DNA from: an uncultured Eubacterium sp.
GTDB lineage: Bacteria; Bacillota; Clostridia; Lachnospirales; Lachnospiraceae
Direction of reading: 5' to 3'
Length of the DNA stretch: 64,000 nt
NCBI GenBank assembly: GCA_947088865.1
Contig: CAMUHY010000006.1
Span: 62,001-126,000, forward strand
The translations under genes and the position numbers were made by a program. A model generated the notes under the pieces. The model was not told where the DNA came from, made no database searches, and was given only the letters and a program-made list of their open reading frames with translations. Shown here piece by piece: positions 54,705-64,000 of the stretch; positions within the stretch are counted from its first letter, which is position 1; each line of letters starts with the position of its first letter.

Positions 54705-55844
54705 GTGGAAACAATTACTATTTATTTAGACAATGCTGCAACAACACCATTAACAGAAGAAGTAAAACAATATGTGATTAAACTTTTAGACCAGTTTGCA
54801 AATCCTTCTTCACTATATGAAGCAGGGCAATTGAATAGACAACTTATCAATCAAACACGAAAAACCATAGCTCAATTTATTCATGCCAATGAAAACGATA
54901 TATTTTTCACACCATCAGGCTGTGCAAGCAATACTTTAGCTACACATATTGTCACAAAAAATCATTTCATTGGTAATTATTATTACTCCCCCACTGCTCA
55001 TAAGTCCATATTACATGCTATGGATTTTGTTCAATCGCTTGCATTTGATTTAAAAGTAAACCTGGAAGGTTTTATAGATATTTCTTACCTTGATAATCTG
55101 CTGACCAAACATCAATTTCTTTCATCAACCCCGATTGTTATAACAGAATATGCAAATTCTGAGATTGGAACAATTCAAGATGTAAAATCCATTGTAGATG
55201 TTACTCATAAACATCATGGCATTTGTGTCGTGGATTGTACAGGCTCTATTCCCTCTATACCTGTTGATGTAAGGCAATTGCAAGCAGATATAATCACTTT
55301 TTCAGGGCATAAACTTCATGCTTTAAAAGGATGTGGTGTTTTATATAAAAAAGATTCCATTCAATTATCTCCGCTTATTTATGGTTCACAAGAACATGGC
55401 ATTTGTGCGGGAACCGAAAATATTTTAGGAATCGCCTCTTTAGGAAAAGCATTGGAATATTACGACTATTCTTGTATTCAACCCTTTAACAGAAATTATG
55501 TGTGGAACTATATAAAATCTCATATTCCTGATACTTATTTAGTTGGAGCAACAATTGAATCAAACCATCGGCTGCCTAACAATCTATATATTTGTTTTAA
55601 AAATATTGATGGAGACTCCCTTATGATGCTGCTCGATTTAAAAGGAATCCAAGTTTCTACGGGGTCTGCATGTGTCAGTAACGATTATACTCCATCTTCC
55701 ACACTAACTGCAATTGGAATGGATAAACGAGATATTCACAGCTGCATCCGAATCAGCTTTAGCGGCAAAGAAACCATCCATGAACTAAATTTTATCTGTG
55801 AGACAATACACGAAGCAGTTGAAACATTAAGAACTCTATGTTAG
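54705..55844 (+). CDS. Cysteine desulfurase (IscS/NifS family)
   Basis: PLP enzyme of about 379 aa that takes sulfur from cysteine. It has IYLDNAATTPLTEEV, the PLP lysine in FSGHKLHALKGCGVLY (about 205), the Asp in VVDCTGSIPSIPVDV, and the active Cys in STGSACVSNDYTPSS (about 325). The nominal start is GTG at 54705, but AAGGTGG lies just there, so translation may really begin a few codons later, possibly at an ATT codon before Tyr-Leu-Asp-Asn. It is unusual that such an enzyme is among tail genes; no dnd, isc or suf genes accompany it. Confidence 0.85.
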   Translation: METITIYLDNAATTPLTEEVKQYVIKLLDQFANPSSLYEAGQLNRQLINQTRKTIAQFIHANENDIFFTPSGCASNTLATHIVTKNHFIGNYYYSPTAHKSILHAMDFVQSLAFDLKVNLEGFIDISYLDNLLTKHQFLSSTPIVITEYANSEIGTIQDVKSIVDVTHKHHGICVVDCTGSIPSIPVDVRQLQADIITFSGHKLHALKGCGVLYKKDSIQLSPLIYGSQEHGICAGTENILGIASLGKALEYYDYSCIQPFNRNYVWNYIKSHIPDTYLVGATIESNHRLPNNLYICFKNIDGDSLMMLLDLKGIQVSTGSACVSNDYTPSSTLTAIGMDKRDIHSCIRISFSGKETIHELNFICETIHEAVETLRTLC

Positions 55845-55859
55845 AAAGGAACACCATTT

Positions 55860-56252
55860 ATGAAACTAAAAATATATAATGTAATTAACATCTATACAAC
55901 CATTAAGACATTAATTGAAAACGAAAATTTTAAGGATTCTGTTTTAAAATTTAAGATGTTAGGACTTTTAAAATCTCTTGAAACACCAATGACGAATTAC
56001 CAAACTATACAGTATGACACCATAAAGGAATTAGGAGCACCTGTATTCAATGATAATGGCGAAGAAACCGGCAATTATACCATTCCATCTGAAAACAAAG
56101 AAGCTGTTGAAAAATATATTCAAACAATGAATACACTGGGAGAAACGGAAATTGATATTCCATTAGACAAATTTAAAGCTTCTGTGATATTCAATAAAGG
56201 CATTGCAGCAGAACAATTAATTCACCTATATCCTATTATAGAAGAAGATTAA
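55860..56252 (+). CDS. Phage-type protein, perhaps DUF1617-like
   Basis: Protein of 130 aa, helical N-terminus (IKTLIENENFKDSVLKFKML) and a C-terminal part with TEIDIPLDKF. The build resembles DUF1617 proteins of tail regions, but the match is from memory and weak. AGAAAGGAACACC precedes the ATG. It starts 15 nt after the desulfurase gene and lies before Dit. Confidence 0.45.
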   Translation: MKLKIYNVINIYTTIKTLIENENFKDSVLKFKMLGLLKSLETPMTNYQTIQYDTIKELGAPVFNDNGEETGNYTIPSENKEAVEKYIQTMNTLGETEIDIPLDKFKASVIFNKGIAAEQLIHLYPIIEED

Positions 56253-56289
56253 TTTTCTATTTAAAAAATACCGAAAGGAATTTTGCCAA

Positions 56290-57081
56290 ATGAATGACTT
56301 TTTATATGATAATATATTAGGAAGTGATTTTGAATTAATACCTTGCCGCTTTGATTCTTCTGGTGGTATTGAAACGGTGGATATGGGTTCTCAAATGTCA
56401 AACAGCTTTGTAAAAATAGTTGGCACGGATGAACAAATCATTGTCAATAAAGAGTACTCTTCCACCCTATCCATCAGCTTTCAAGTATGCAAAAGGAATT
56501 GCCGCGAAGGCTTTAAAGAAATAACACCCGATGAATACAGTAAAATAAACCGATGGCTTAACCGAAAAGAAAGTCATCCATTAAAACTGCAAAAAGATGG
56601 CTATGAAAATCTCTATTTTCTTGGAACATTTAATGTCCAAGCATTAAAATTAAATGACAAAATTTATGGATTAAATTTGACCTTTTTTAGTAATTACCCC
56701 TATGGTTTTTTAGACGAAATCACAGCCCATTATACAGGCAATCATTTTACCCTATATGACCATAGCGACGAAGAAGGCGAACTGTTCCCTTTTGTTATCA
56801 TTCAATGTTTAGAAGATGGCGATTTGCAGATTACAAACGATATGGACAATGAATTGTTTATTTTAAAAAACTGCAAACAGCATGAAATACTCCATATTGA
56901 CAATAAAAACCATCTGATTACTTCCTCTGATGAATCCCATAATCAAAACTTATACAATGATTATAACTTTAACTATATTAAGATATGCAATCGTTATAAC
57001 AACAGGACAAACAACTATTCTTCAAGTTTAAACATTGACATATCATTTCAATATTCTCCAATAAGAAAGGTTGGTGTTTAA
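56290..57081 (+). CDS. Distal tail protein (Dit-like)
   Basis: Protein of 263 aa. The N-terminal domain (1-150) fits the Dit/Sipho_tail ring protein: ITPDEYSKINRWLNRKESHPL followed by YENLYFLGTFNVQAL. The second half is beta-rich (FPFVIIQCLEDGDLQI). It should form the hub between tail tube and baseplate. GAAAGGAATTTTGCCAA precedes the ATG; its end overlaps the start of Tal. Confidence 0.75.
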   Translation: MNDFLYDNILGSDFELIPCRFDSSGGIETVDMGSQMSNSFVKIVGTDEQIIVNKEYSSTLSISFQVCKRNCREGFKEITPDEYSKINRWLNRKESHPLKLQKDGYENLYFLGTFNVQALKLNDKIYGLNLTFFSNYPYGFLDEITAHYTGNHFTLYDHSDEEGELFPFVIIQCLEDGDLQITNDMDNELFILKNCKQHEILHIDNKNHLITSSDESHNQNLYNDYNFNYIKICNRYNNRTNNYSSSLNIDISFQYSPIRKVGV

Positions 57082-60000
57082 AATAGATGAGAAAACCATG
57101 TTTATACCTAAAATCAATATTAAAAATCTAATCCGTTTAAAAAATACCAAACAGCCACGAACATTACATATTATTTTAGGCAATAAAGCATTTCAAAAAT
57201 ATGGAGAAATCGACCCTATTTTCCATATTCAATTTCATTCCCAACTAAACGGTGCCGATGATTTATCATTTACTGTATATAAAACAGTTGATGGAAAACC
57301 ATGTAGGTTGTGGAATCAATTAGTTAATTTTCGACTGATATGGGTAAAAGAATACAATGAATGGTTCCAGATTAAAGTAGCCATTGATGACAGTGAACCC
57401 ATTACCAAAAAAGTGATTACAGCGACTTCTTTATGCGAGGCGGAATTAAGTCAACGCTTACTCTCCATTGAAATTAATACACAGGAAGACATTGAACGAG
57501 CAGATTATATCAATCCAACCGTATTTTATAATCCCAATGAAACGGATTGTTCTTTATTACATCGTGTTTTAAAAGATAAATGCAAGGATTATACGATTCA
57601 ATATGTGGATAAAACACTCTATACTGTTCAGCGTTCTTTTAGCGCCGATAATGTGTCCGTCTATGACTTTCTAACAGGAACCGTTGCAGCCGAACTGGGC
57701 TGCTTATTTTTATTTGATACAAATAACCGAAGTATTTATATATATGATATGAAGACAACCTGTTTGGAATGTGGTTATCATAATGAGCAAGATTTTAAAA
57801 TTTGTCCTGAATGTGGATGCAGCGCTGTTCATTTTCCTTATGGCAAGGATACAAACATCCTGATTGATAAATCAACCATTGGCTCTAATATCAACCTTGA
57901 AGCAGACACCGATTCCATTAAAACTTGTTTTTATGTTACAGGCGGTGATGACACCATCAATGCAACCTTAAAAAATATTAGTCCCAATGGAACGAATCAA
58001 ATTTTATATTTTAATGAAGATATTAAATCGGATATGCCTAAAGAATTAGTAGATTGTTTAAATGCTTATCAAAATCTATCCAATCATTATGAACAAGAAG
58101 AAATTTACAATTTATCTTCATTGCCAATAAACAGATATAATCAAATTATAACAGTCCTTAATAAGCTTTATCCATCAAAAAAATGGGCGTATTTAGAAAC
58201 TTCTTATACCGGTTTTGCTAATTTAACCAATGCTTTATATAATGCACTCGACTTAAAAATGTATCTTGAAAACAGCATGATGCCTACATGGGAACTTGAA
58301 AACACAAAAGCCAGCGATCAATTAGCACTTCTTACCGATTTGGCACTCTCTCCTGTCTGTGTACTTGATATTGATACGGTTTCTAAGTATACGGTCAATA
58401 ATGCCGTTTTAGCAATGGCTAAATGTATTATTGACACCAGCATATATAAAATAGAAACATTTGATTATGATTATAACCTTAATGCAAAACAATGGACAGG
58501 TAAATTTAGAATACAATCTTATACCAATGAAAGCGATACAGCAGAAAGCCCTGAGTCCATTCCCATTACAATTAGTGATGACTCCACAGACTATATTCGT
58601 CAAAAAATTAAGCGGGCGATACATCGGCTTGACAACAATCAAATTCAAGATATTTATGACATTGATAATGAGGATAAATTTAAAGAAGAATTAAACCGAT
58701 ATGGCAAAAGCAGTTTAACTATTTTTAGCGAGGCTATTCAAACGGTTCTTGATATTTTACAGGAAGAAAACTGTTCCTCTATCACTTCTCAATTTTATAA
58801 TGACCTTTATAAGCCATATTACGAGAAAAAAATATATATTGATACGGAATTAAAAGAGCGAGAAGAGGAAATTCAAACAGTAGAAACAGTATTTGATTCC
58901 ATACAAACAATCCTTTCTACTGTTCACAACACTTTAAATTTTCATCAATATGTAGGTGATGATTTATGGAAGCTGCTGTTATCTTATATGAGGGAGGATA
59001 ACTACACCAATGAAAATTATATTTCGGACGGACTTTCCAATGCACAAATCATTCAAAAATGTGAGGAATTAAAAGAAGTCGCCAAAAAAGAGTTAAGAAA
59101 ATCGGGCAATCAACAATATAGCATTTCAGAGACGCTTACCAATCTTTTACTGATAAAAAATGAACAAGGCGATTGTATATTTGAGCCTATTCTTGATGAT
59201 TTTTGTCTAGGAAATTTTATTCGCACCAAAATTGACGGGCAAATATATAAAATGAGACTAATTGATATTAATATTGATTATGATAATCTGGATACCTTAT
59301 CCGTTACTTTTTCGGATATAACCAAAGGAACCAATTGTCTATCCGACCGATTATCCCATACGATTGCTCAAGTGTCCTCTATGTCAACCTCTTATTCTAC
59401 TGTTAAAAAGCAGGCAGAGCAAGGGCAACAAGCCAATTACTCCATAGACAAACTACGAACAGACGGTTTAAATTCTGCCCAATTTAATGTATTTAATACA
59501 CATTCAACCATTGAAATGGATGAACATGGCTTATTGTCTCGCGGATATGATGATGTAAACAATTTCTATTCGGACGAACAACTGCGAATCAACAATTCCA
59601 ATATAATTATGACAAAAGACAACTGGCGTACAACCATTCTTGCAATCGGCAAACAAACCTATACGTTAAATAATCAAACATATACTATTTATGGAGTTAA
59701 TGCGGACACCGTTCTTGCTGGACAGATTATATCCGGTGATATTTATTCTTCAAACTTTACAACAAACGAAAAAGGAGATTTAACCGAAGGAATCCATATT
59801 GATTTAACGAAAGGACGGCTTGATTCTGTGGGAATATATATGGATTTTAAGAATGGTTCTTTTTCTTTTGCTGATGGAAAAATTGTATATAAGAATAATC
59901 ATTTAACTTTTTCTAATGTAACGATTAATTGGGAACATACCAATTCACCTTCTATATCCGATATTGATAATTTAGATTCCAACCTTACAATATTAAATAG

Positions 60001-61246
60001 TGTAAAAGAAGCATTACATTTTACAACAACAATTGATGAAAATTCCATTATTTCCCCTTATATTGGCGGCGGTTATATAAATATTGGAGACAGTAAAAAT
60101 TCTGTAATTATTAATCCATTAGGAATTGGTGAAACAGATAAGAATAATTATGATATTTTTGCTGTTTATAATAATACGAATAAAATTGTTGGGATTAACA
60201 CAAATGGCGAAGCTTGTTTTAATGGAGAAATTCATACGCAAAATGGCATTATAGGTGATTGGAAAATCAATCAAAAAGCCTTATATAAAGATATTGATTC
60301 CTATCGTGTTTATATACAAGCACCTTCTGATAGAAATACATGGGTATTTTCAATACAAGAATTGCGTGCTGATAATAACTATTATGGAAAATGGTATGTT
60401 ACTGCTTCTGGTAAAATGTATGCCAGCGATTTAGTATCACCAAATGTAAATATCACAGGCGGAACGATTGATATAAAAAGTGAAGCTTCTGAACCTTCTT
60501 CTATTCAGCTTGAAACATGGGTAGATAATTCACAAGATAAATATCAAATGCAAATAAAAGGACATTTTGTTAAAGTTTCTGATTTAACAAATGAAGTGAA
60601 CACTCGTATTCAAAGTACTGGCTTATATATTCATGACCCACAATCAGACAAACACTTTACAGCAAATGCAAATGGCTTATATTTTACGAGTGAAACAACA
60701 GACAATGATACTAAATCCTATTGGACACCTTATGCCTGTAAATTAGATGTTGATAATAGAGTTGATACGTATACAGGACTTACATATTTTGGCGCTAACC
60801 AATTTCAAGCATACAATCAAGATAATATTTTAAAAGCTTACCTCTCTCAAGAAAAATTAATTATCTTTACAACCTCAAATACAACTGCACATGAATTAAG
60901 AAATGATGGTTATTGCTACTTTGGCAGTACTCCTGTTATTGGTTCGGATAAAAACATTAAAAATAGTATCACATATCTTGATACAAATAAAGCAGCTCAT
61001 TTTATTTATTCATTAAATCCTGTTCAATTCAAATATAATGATGAACAAAATAACCAATATCATCATGGCTTAATTGCACAAGAGGTCAAAACATTATTAG
61101 AAACAGATTCTGCTTTATATGTTGAAAATATAGATACAAATGGCAATAAAACATGTGGTCTTCGATATGAAGAACTCATTGCCGATTTAATAGCAACGAT
61201 TCAATCACAAAACGAACGAATAAAAAAATTGGAAAAACGGTTATAA
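57071..61246 (+). CDS. Tail-associated/tail tip protein with S74 chaperone end
   Basis: Protein of 1391 aa. The N-terminal third is a Tal-like hub (GNKAFQKYGEIDPIFHIQF; RLWNQLVNFRLIWVKEY), with a zinc ribbon C-x2-C-x11-C-x2-C near residue 230 as known from Firmicutes minor structural proteins. A middle coiled coil (about 600-720) and beta-rich shaft repeats follow (about 800-1280). The end (from about 1290) is a Peptidase_S74 intramolecular chaperone: GSDKNIKNSI, SLNPVQFKYN, HHGLIAQEVK; the Ser of GSDKN would cut the chaperone off after trimer folding. Start is GTG at 57071 overlapping dit; ATG at 57098 is possible. Confidence 0.8.
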   Translation: MVFKIDEKTMFIPKINIKNLIRLKNTKQPRTLHIILGNKAFQKYGEIDPIFHIQFHSQLNGADDLSFTVYKTVDGKPCRLWNQLVNFRLIWVKEYNEWFQIKVAIDDSEPITKKVITATSLCEAELSQRLLSIEINTQEDIERADYINPTVFYNPNETDCSLLHRVLKDKCKDYTIQYVDKTLYTVQRSFSADNVSVYDFLTGTVAAELGCLFLFDTNNRSIYIYDMKTTCLECGYHNEQDFKICPECGCSAVHFPYGKDTNILIDKSTIGSNINLEADTDSIKTCFYVTGGDDTINATLKNISPNGTNQILYFNEDIKSDMPKELVDCLNAYQNLSNHYEQEEIYNLSSLPINRYNQIITVLNKLYPSKKWAYLETSYTGFANLTNALYNALDLKMYLENSMMPTWELENTKASDQLALLTDLALSPVCVLDIDTVSKYTVNNAVLAMAKCIIDTSIYKIETFDYDYNLNAKQWTGKFRIQSYTNESDTAESPESIPITISDDSTDYIRQKIKRAIHRLDNNQIQDIYDIDNEDKFKEELNRYGKSSLTIFSEAIQTVLDILQEENCSSITSQFYNDLYKPYYEKKIYIDTELKEREEEIQTVETVFDSIQTILSTVHNTLNFHQYVGDDLWKLLLSYMREDNYTNENYISDGLSNAQIIQKCEELKEVAKKELRKSGNQQYSISETLTNLLLIKNEQGDCIFEPILDDFCLGNFIRTKIDGQIYKMRLIDINIDYDNLDTLSVTFSDITKGTNCLSDRLSHTIAQVSSMSTSYSTVKKQAEQGQQANYSIDKLRTDGLNSAQFNVFNTHSTIEMDEHGLLSRGYDDVNNFYSDEQLRINNSNIIMTKDNWRTTILAIGKQTYTLNNQTYTIYGVNADTVLAGQIISGDIYSSNFTTNEKGDLTEGIHIDLTKGRLDSVGIYMDFKNGSFSFADGKIVYKNNHLTFSNVTINWEHTNSPSISDIDNLDSNLTILNSVKEALHFTTTIDENSIISPYIGGGYINIGDSKNSVIINPLGIGETDKNNYDIFAVYNNTNKIVGINTNGEACFNGEIHTQNGIIGDWKINQKALYKDIDSYRVYIQAPSDRNTWVFSIQELRADNNYYGKWYVTASGKMYASDLVSPNVNITGGTIDIKSEASEPSSIQLETWVDNSQDKYQMQIKGHFVKVSDLTNEVNTRIQSTGLYIHDPQSDKHFTANANGLYFTSETTDNDTKSYWTPYACKLDVDNRVDTYTGLTYFGANQFQAYNQDNILKAYLSQEKLIIFTTSNTTAHELRNDGYCYFGSTPVIGSDKNIKNSITYLDTNKAAHFIYSLNPVQFKYNDEQNNQYHHGLIAQEVKTLLETDSALYVENIDTNGNKTCGLRYEELIADLIATIQSQNERIKKLEKRL

Positions 61247-61272
61247 ACTTTCTTTTTATAACCGTTTATTTA
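61235..61272 (+). terminator. Terminator between tail tip and fibre genes
   Basis: Stem AAACGGTTATA / TATAACCGTTT followed by ATTTATTTT; it overlaps the end of the tail tip gene. Confidence 0.75.
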
Positions 61273-61303
61273 TTTTGTATAAAAGAAAGTGGTGGAAAAA
61301 TAA

Positions 61304-64000
61304 ATGAATACAAATTTACAAACAACAACAAATAAACTGGTGTTAGATTTTCACCAAAGAAACTGCCAAACAGTCTTGGCAAAAGAATATGATAAAGGCA
61401 GCCGCTTTATTCCTATTCAATGCACAGAATATGGTGAACCTTTTACACTGGACTCATCAATTGAAATACAAGTAAAAGTATTAACTCCTGATAACAGAGC
61501 TTTATTAGAACACAGCGCTGTTATACAAGACGATGGTTCTATCTTATTAGAATTGACAGAAAATATGCTTTATTATCCCGGAAAAGCTACTGTTGAATTA
61601 ATCTTCTACGATTTTGAACATAAAAAAAGACTTTCTCCAATGAAATTTGATTTATTAATCGATTCAAGCGCTTATCCTGATGACAGAGTTATCTCTTCAA
61701 ATGAATTTAATGCTTTAACGGACTTACTTGAAAAAGCAACGGCAGACTATACTTATGTTATCACTGCGGCAAGAGAAAGTGCCGATGCTGCTAAGATAAG
61801 CGAAGACAATGCTGCTTCTTCTGCTGATATGGCTAGTACCAAAGCAAACGAAGCAAGTTTAAGCGCTTTAAATGCTCAAGAATCTGCTGATAGTGCTGAA
61901 TATAGTGCAAGTTGTGCTTACCATTCTGAAACAATTTCTGAAGCTAATGCCACTTCCGCCCTAAATTCCGCAAAAGAGGCACAAAGCTGGGCGCATGGAA
62001 ATACTGGAATTAGAGAAGATGAAAATATAAACAATTCTAAGTATTGGAGTGAACAATCAAAAGAATATGCGGATAGCTGGAAAGGTTCACTGCTTCCACA
62101 AGGAACGATTGCCTTTTCACAAATTCCGACCAATGGAAATATTGCAGGACATATGTACAACATCAATGAAGCCTTTGTGACGGATTCCAGATTTAAAGAT
62201 GGTTCAGGTTATTCTTACCCTGCTGGTACTAATATTTATTGGACACATGATGACAAATGGGACTGTTTATCAGGAACGCTTACTATGACATTAACACAGG
62301 CAGAATATGATAATCTTTCCAATGCGGAAAAAATAAATGGAACGATTTATTATATAAATGATGCTGACAATTCAATTGGCAATGCAAATGAAAATGTTGC
62401 TGGATTGATGTCGCCTGAAGATAAAGAAAAATTGGATAATATAGAGGCTGGTGCGCAGGTAAATGCACAGGCTGATTGGAATATAACCGATAATAATTCA
62501 GATGCTTATATTAAAAATAAGCCACAGGCAATGAAAAATCCTACTAGTTTAAATATATCATTAAATGGGATTTCTCAAGGTACTTACGATGGAAGTTCTC
62601 AAAAAAATGTAAATATTACGGCTGAAAATATTGGCGCAGATTTAAGCGGAACAGCACAAACAAAGGTGTCTGAACATAATAGTTCAGAAGAGGCTCATGC
62701 AGATATAAGAAATCTAATTACTACATTGACTAGTACTGTTACAGGAAAAGCAAATAAATCTGGCGATGAGTTTACAGGAGATGTCACATTTGATAATTAT
62801 GTTAAAATAAAAGCATGGCCAGGTTATGGAACTGGAAGTGCCAATATGTGGTTTAATGCCAACACGAAAACAATAGATTTTGAAGGTGATGTTAAAAATA
62901 TAGACTTGAATGCTACATCGGCTACAAATGCAGATACACTGGATGAAAAACACGCTTCCGATTTTATAAGTAAAGAGGGCAAAGATAATATTGTGAAAGA
63001 ACGATTTACTGTGCTTTCAGGTACAACTGTATCCGGTTCTGGAACAGGTGATACGAGCCAAACAGGTTATCTTAGAATTGCTACATTAACAATAAGGTCA
63101 ACATATATTGATACTCCTATTGTATTTGAGATTGCTGCACGAGGATGGAATTATACGACAACGCTCTATATAAAGTTTAAATCCGTTGGAAATAATGACC
63201 CTGATTTAGCTTCATTTTTAGTAGATAGAAAAACACAAGATAAAATTTATTTACATAAAAGGAATCAATCCATTTGGGATTTATATGTTTATAAATCAAC
63301 AGGACATGGATATTCAACGACCTATTCTCTACGTTCATCATTATTAGGAATAACACAAGGAGCCATAGGAATAGAACATCCAAAAGATGTATTACTATCT
63401 ACGTTGCCTGATGGTGTTATTGAACCAGATATTATTATATTAGAAAAAGCAAAAGACACTGATACAATAGACGGAAAACATGCCAGTGATTTTGTGAATA
63501 AACATGGAGATAACATGATAGGCGATCTAATAGTTCCTGTTGACAGAGCAAATGCAAATATGTCTGTACCTTGTGCTGGTCGAATTGATACAACGAATAG
63601 TGTAGCTAACTTTAGTGCTTATAAAACATTCTTAGGAAGTTATTTTGATGGAAATGGATATAATCACATAATAAGCATAAGACATGCAAATGGAAATGGT
63701 GATGGACAAAAATATGGAATGTATTTAAGAACTCCATTTTCAAAAACAGGAGATTTATTGTGGGGGCAGCAAAATACAGATTGGGTTGCAGAAAGAACGA
63801 TATTAGATAGCAAGAATTGTTATAAATATTGTGCAAGTGCTTCATGGGCAAATGACATTCAAGATTGTTTTTGTGATGGTGCAGCTATAACAGCTATGAA
63901 ATTAGGTGATTATGAAAGTGATGACAGCATAAATTTTGTTGGTTTAAATGTAGGCTCAAATTATCGACCTGTATATTTTTCAAATGGACTTCCTGTTGTA
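61304..64000 (+). CDS. Tail fibre/baseplate upper protein (BppU-like), partial
   Basis: The first 899 residues of a receptor-binding fibre, continuing beyond the window. Residues 1-135 fit the BppU N-terminal domain (IQVKVLTPDNRALLEHSAVI). An Ala/Ser-rich triple coiled coil spans about 140-240, ending GIREDENINNSKYWSEQSK. Fibre motifs GLMSPEDKEKLDNIEAGAQ (near 367), ATNADTLDEKHASDF (near 540) and DTIDGKHASDF (near 718) follow. The carbohydrate or protein that it binds on the host cell is unknown. GGTGG lies before the ATG at 61304. Confidence 0.85.
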   Translation, partial: MNTNLQTTTNKLVLDFHQRNCQTVLAKEYDKGSRFIPIQCTEYGEPFTLDSSIEIQVKVLTPDNRALLEHSAVIQDDGSILLELTENMLYYPGKATVELIFYDFEHKKRLSPMKFDLLIDSSAYPDDRVISSNEFNALTDLLEKATADYTYVITAARESADAAKISEDNAASSADMASTKANEASLSALNAQESADSAEYSASCAYHSETISEANATSALNSAKEAQSWAHGNTGIREDENINNSKYWSEQSKEYADSWKGSLLPQGTIAFSQIPTNGNIAGHMYNINEAFVTDSRFKDGSGYSYPAGTNIYWTHDDKWDCLSGTLTMTLTQAEYDNLSNAEKINGTIYYINDADNSIGNANENVAGLMSPEDKEKLDNIEAGAQVNAQADWNITDNNSDAYIKNKPQAMKNPTSLNISLNGISQGTYDGSSQKNVNITAENIGADLSGTAQTKVSEHNSSEEAHADIRNLITTLTSTVTGKANKSGDEFTGDVTFDNYVKIKAWPGYGTGSANMWFNANTKTIDFEGDVKNIDLNATSATNADTLDEKHASDFISKEGKDNIVKERFTVLSGTTVSGSGTGDTSQTGYLRIATLTIRSTYIDTPIVFEIAARGWNYTTTLYIKFKSVGNNDPDLASFLVDRKTQDKIYLHKRNQSIWDLYVYKSTGHGYSTTYSLRSSLLGITQGAIGIEHPKDVLLSTLPDGVIEPDIIILEKAKDTDTIDGKHASDFVNKHGDNMIGDLIVPVDRANANMSVPCAGRIDTTNSVANFSAYKTFLGSYFDGNGYNHIISIRHANGNGDGQKYGMYLRTPFSKTGDLLWGQQNTDWVAERTILDSKNCYKYCASASWANDIQDCFCDGAAITAMKLGDYESDDSINFVGLNVGSNYRPVYFSNGLPVV

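Noticed and set aside
54379-54729. Plus-strand frame of 116 codons through the REP-like repeat.
   Set aside because: It starts in the palindromic repeat, and another frame here encodes the cysteine-paired 60-residue protein.
54705-55844. DndA of a DNA phosphorothioation system.
   Set aside because: No dndB, C, D or E genes in the surroundings; neighbours are tail genes.
1-64000. CRISPR arrays, rRNA and tRNA genes.
   Set aside because: No regularly spaced direct repeats, no rRNA blocks and no cloverleaf-like sequence apart from the tRNA-like part of tmRNA were found when reading both strands by eye.

Overview
The window looks like chromosomal DNA of an anaerobic, motile, low-GC Clostridia member, probably Lachnospiraceae. 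The genes that suggest this are a six-subunit Rnf complex, chemotaxis genes, sporadic TTG/GTG starts behind strong GGAGG ribosome sites, a clostridial-type tmRNA, and scattered pectin-degrading enzymes (pectinesterase, pectate lyase, and an RpiB-like isomerase that may belong with them). The pectin genes suggest something near Lachnospira, but that is inference. The base composition is AT-rich throughout.

Layout. 1-12 kb (minus strand) is housekeeping: lysA (cut by the window edge), a CGCAxxG-type cysteine protein, a small leucine-rich-repeat protein, a lytic transglycosylase, a Nudix hydrolase, a PBP/SEDS peptidoglycan pair, a U32 peptidase-like RNA hydroxylation protein, zapA, ruvAB and a DUF815 ATPase. 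12.4-13.9 kb holds a family 2 glycosyltransferase and, just after it, a small RNA with its own promoter that may be the antitoxin of a type I toxin-antitoxin locus. 14-20 kb is a Gx-transporter/NusG-II pair followed by the complete rnfCDGEAB operon. 20-27 kb is chemosensory: two methyl-accepting proteins, CheR, and a TRAP-type binding lipoprotein without its permease. 27-30 kb contains the isomerase, an acetyltransferase and the pectinesterase.

30-36.7 kb is a candidate retron: a reverse transcriptase with retron-type motifs in one operon with a SWIM zinc-finger protein and a large, probably helical-repeat protein. Upstream lies a roughly 200-nt msr-msd-like sequence. It is oriented opposite to the reverse transcriptase and has its own near-consensus promoter, back-to-back with the operon promoter.

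36.7-44.8 kb has a two-component system, a lipoprotein, membrane proteins, a secreted pectate lyase with ricin-type domains and a metallophosphoesterase. The tmRNA gene (ssrA) lies at 44.8-45.15 kb. 45.2-48.2 kb (minus) is accessory: a catalytic-looking Fic protein, a Fic-like protein with Gln in place of the catalytic His, and a sigma factor/DUF262 pair. From 48.4 kb to the right edge (plus strand) is a phage-derived module: an XRE regulator, a small protein, an 875-residue protein that I read as a possible YonO-like two-barrel RNA polymerase, a tail-assembly-like protein, a tail tube protein, a zinc-ribbon peptide, a cysteine desulfurase, Dit, Tal (with an S74 chaperone end) and a long tail fibre that continues beyond the window. 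No capsid, terminase, portal, integrase or tape-measure gene is visible, so this is either part of a prophage, a remnant, or a tail-like element with its own polymerase.
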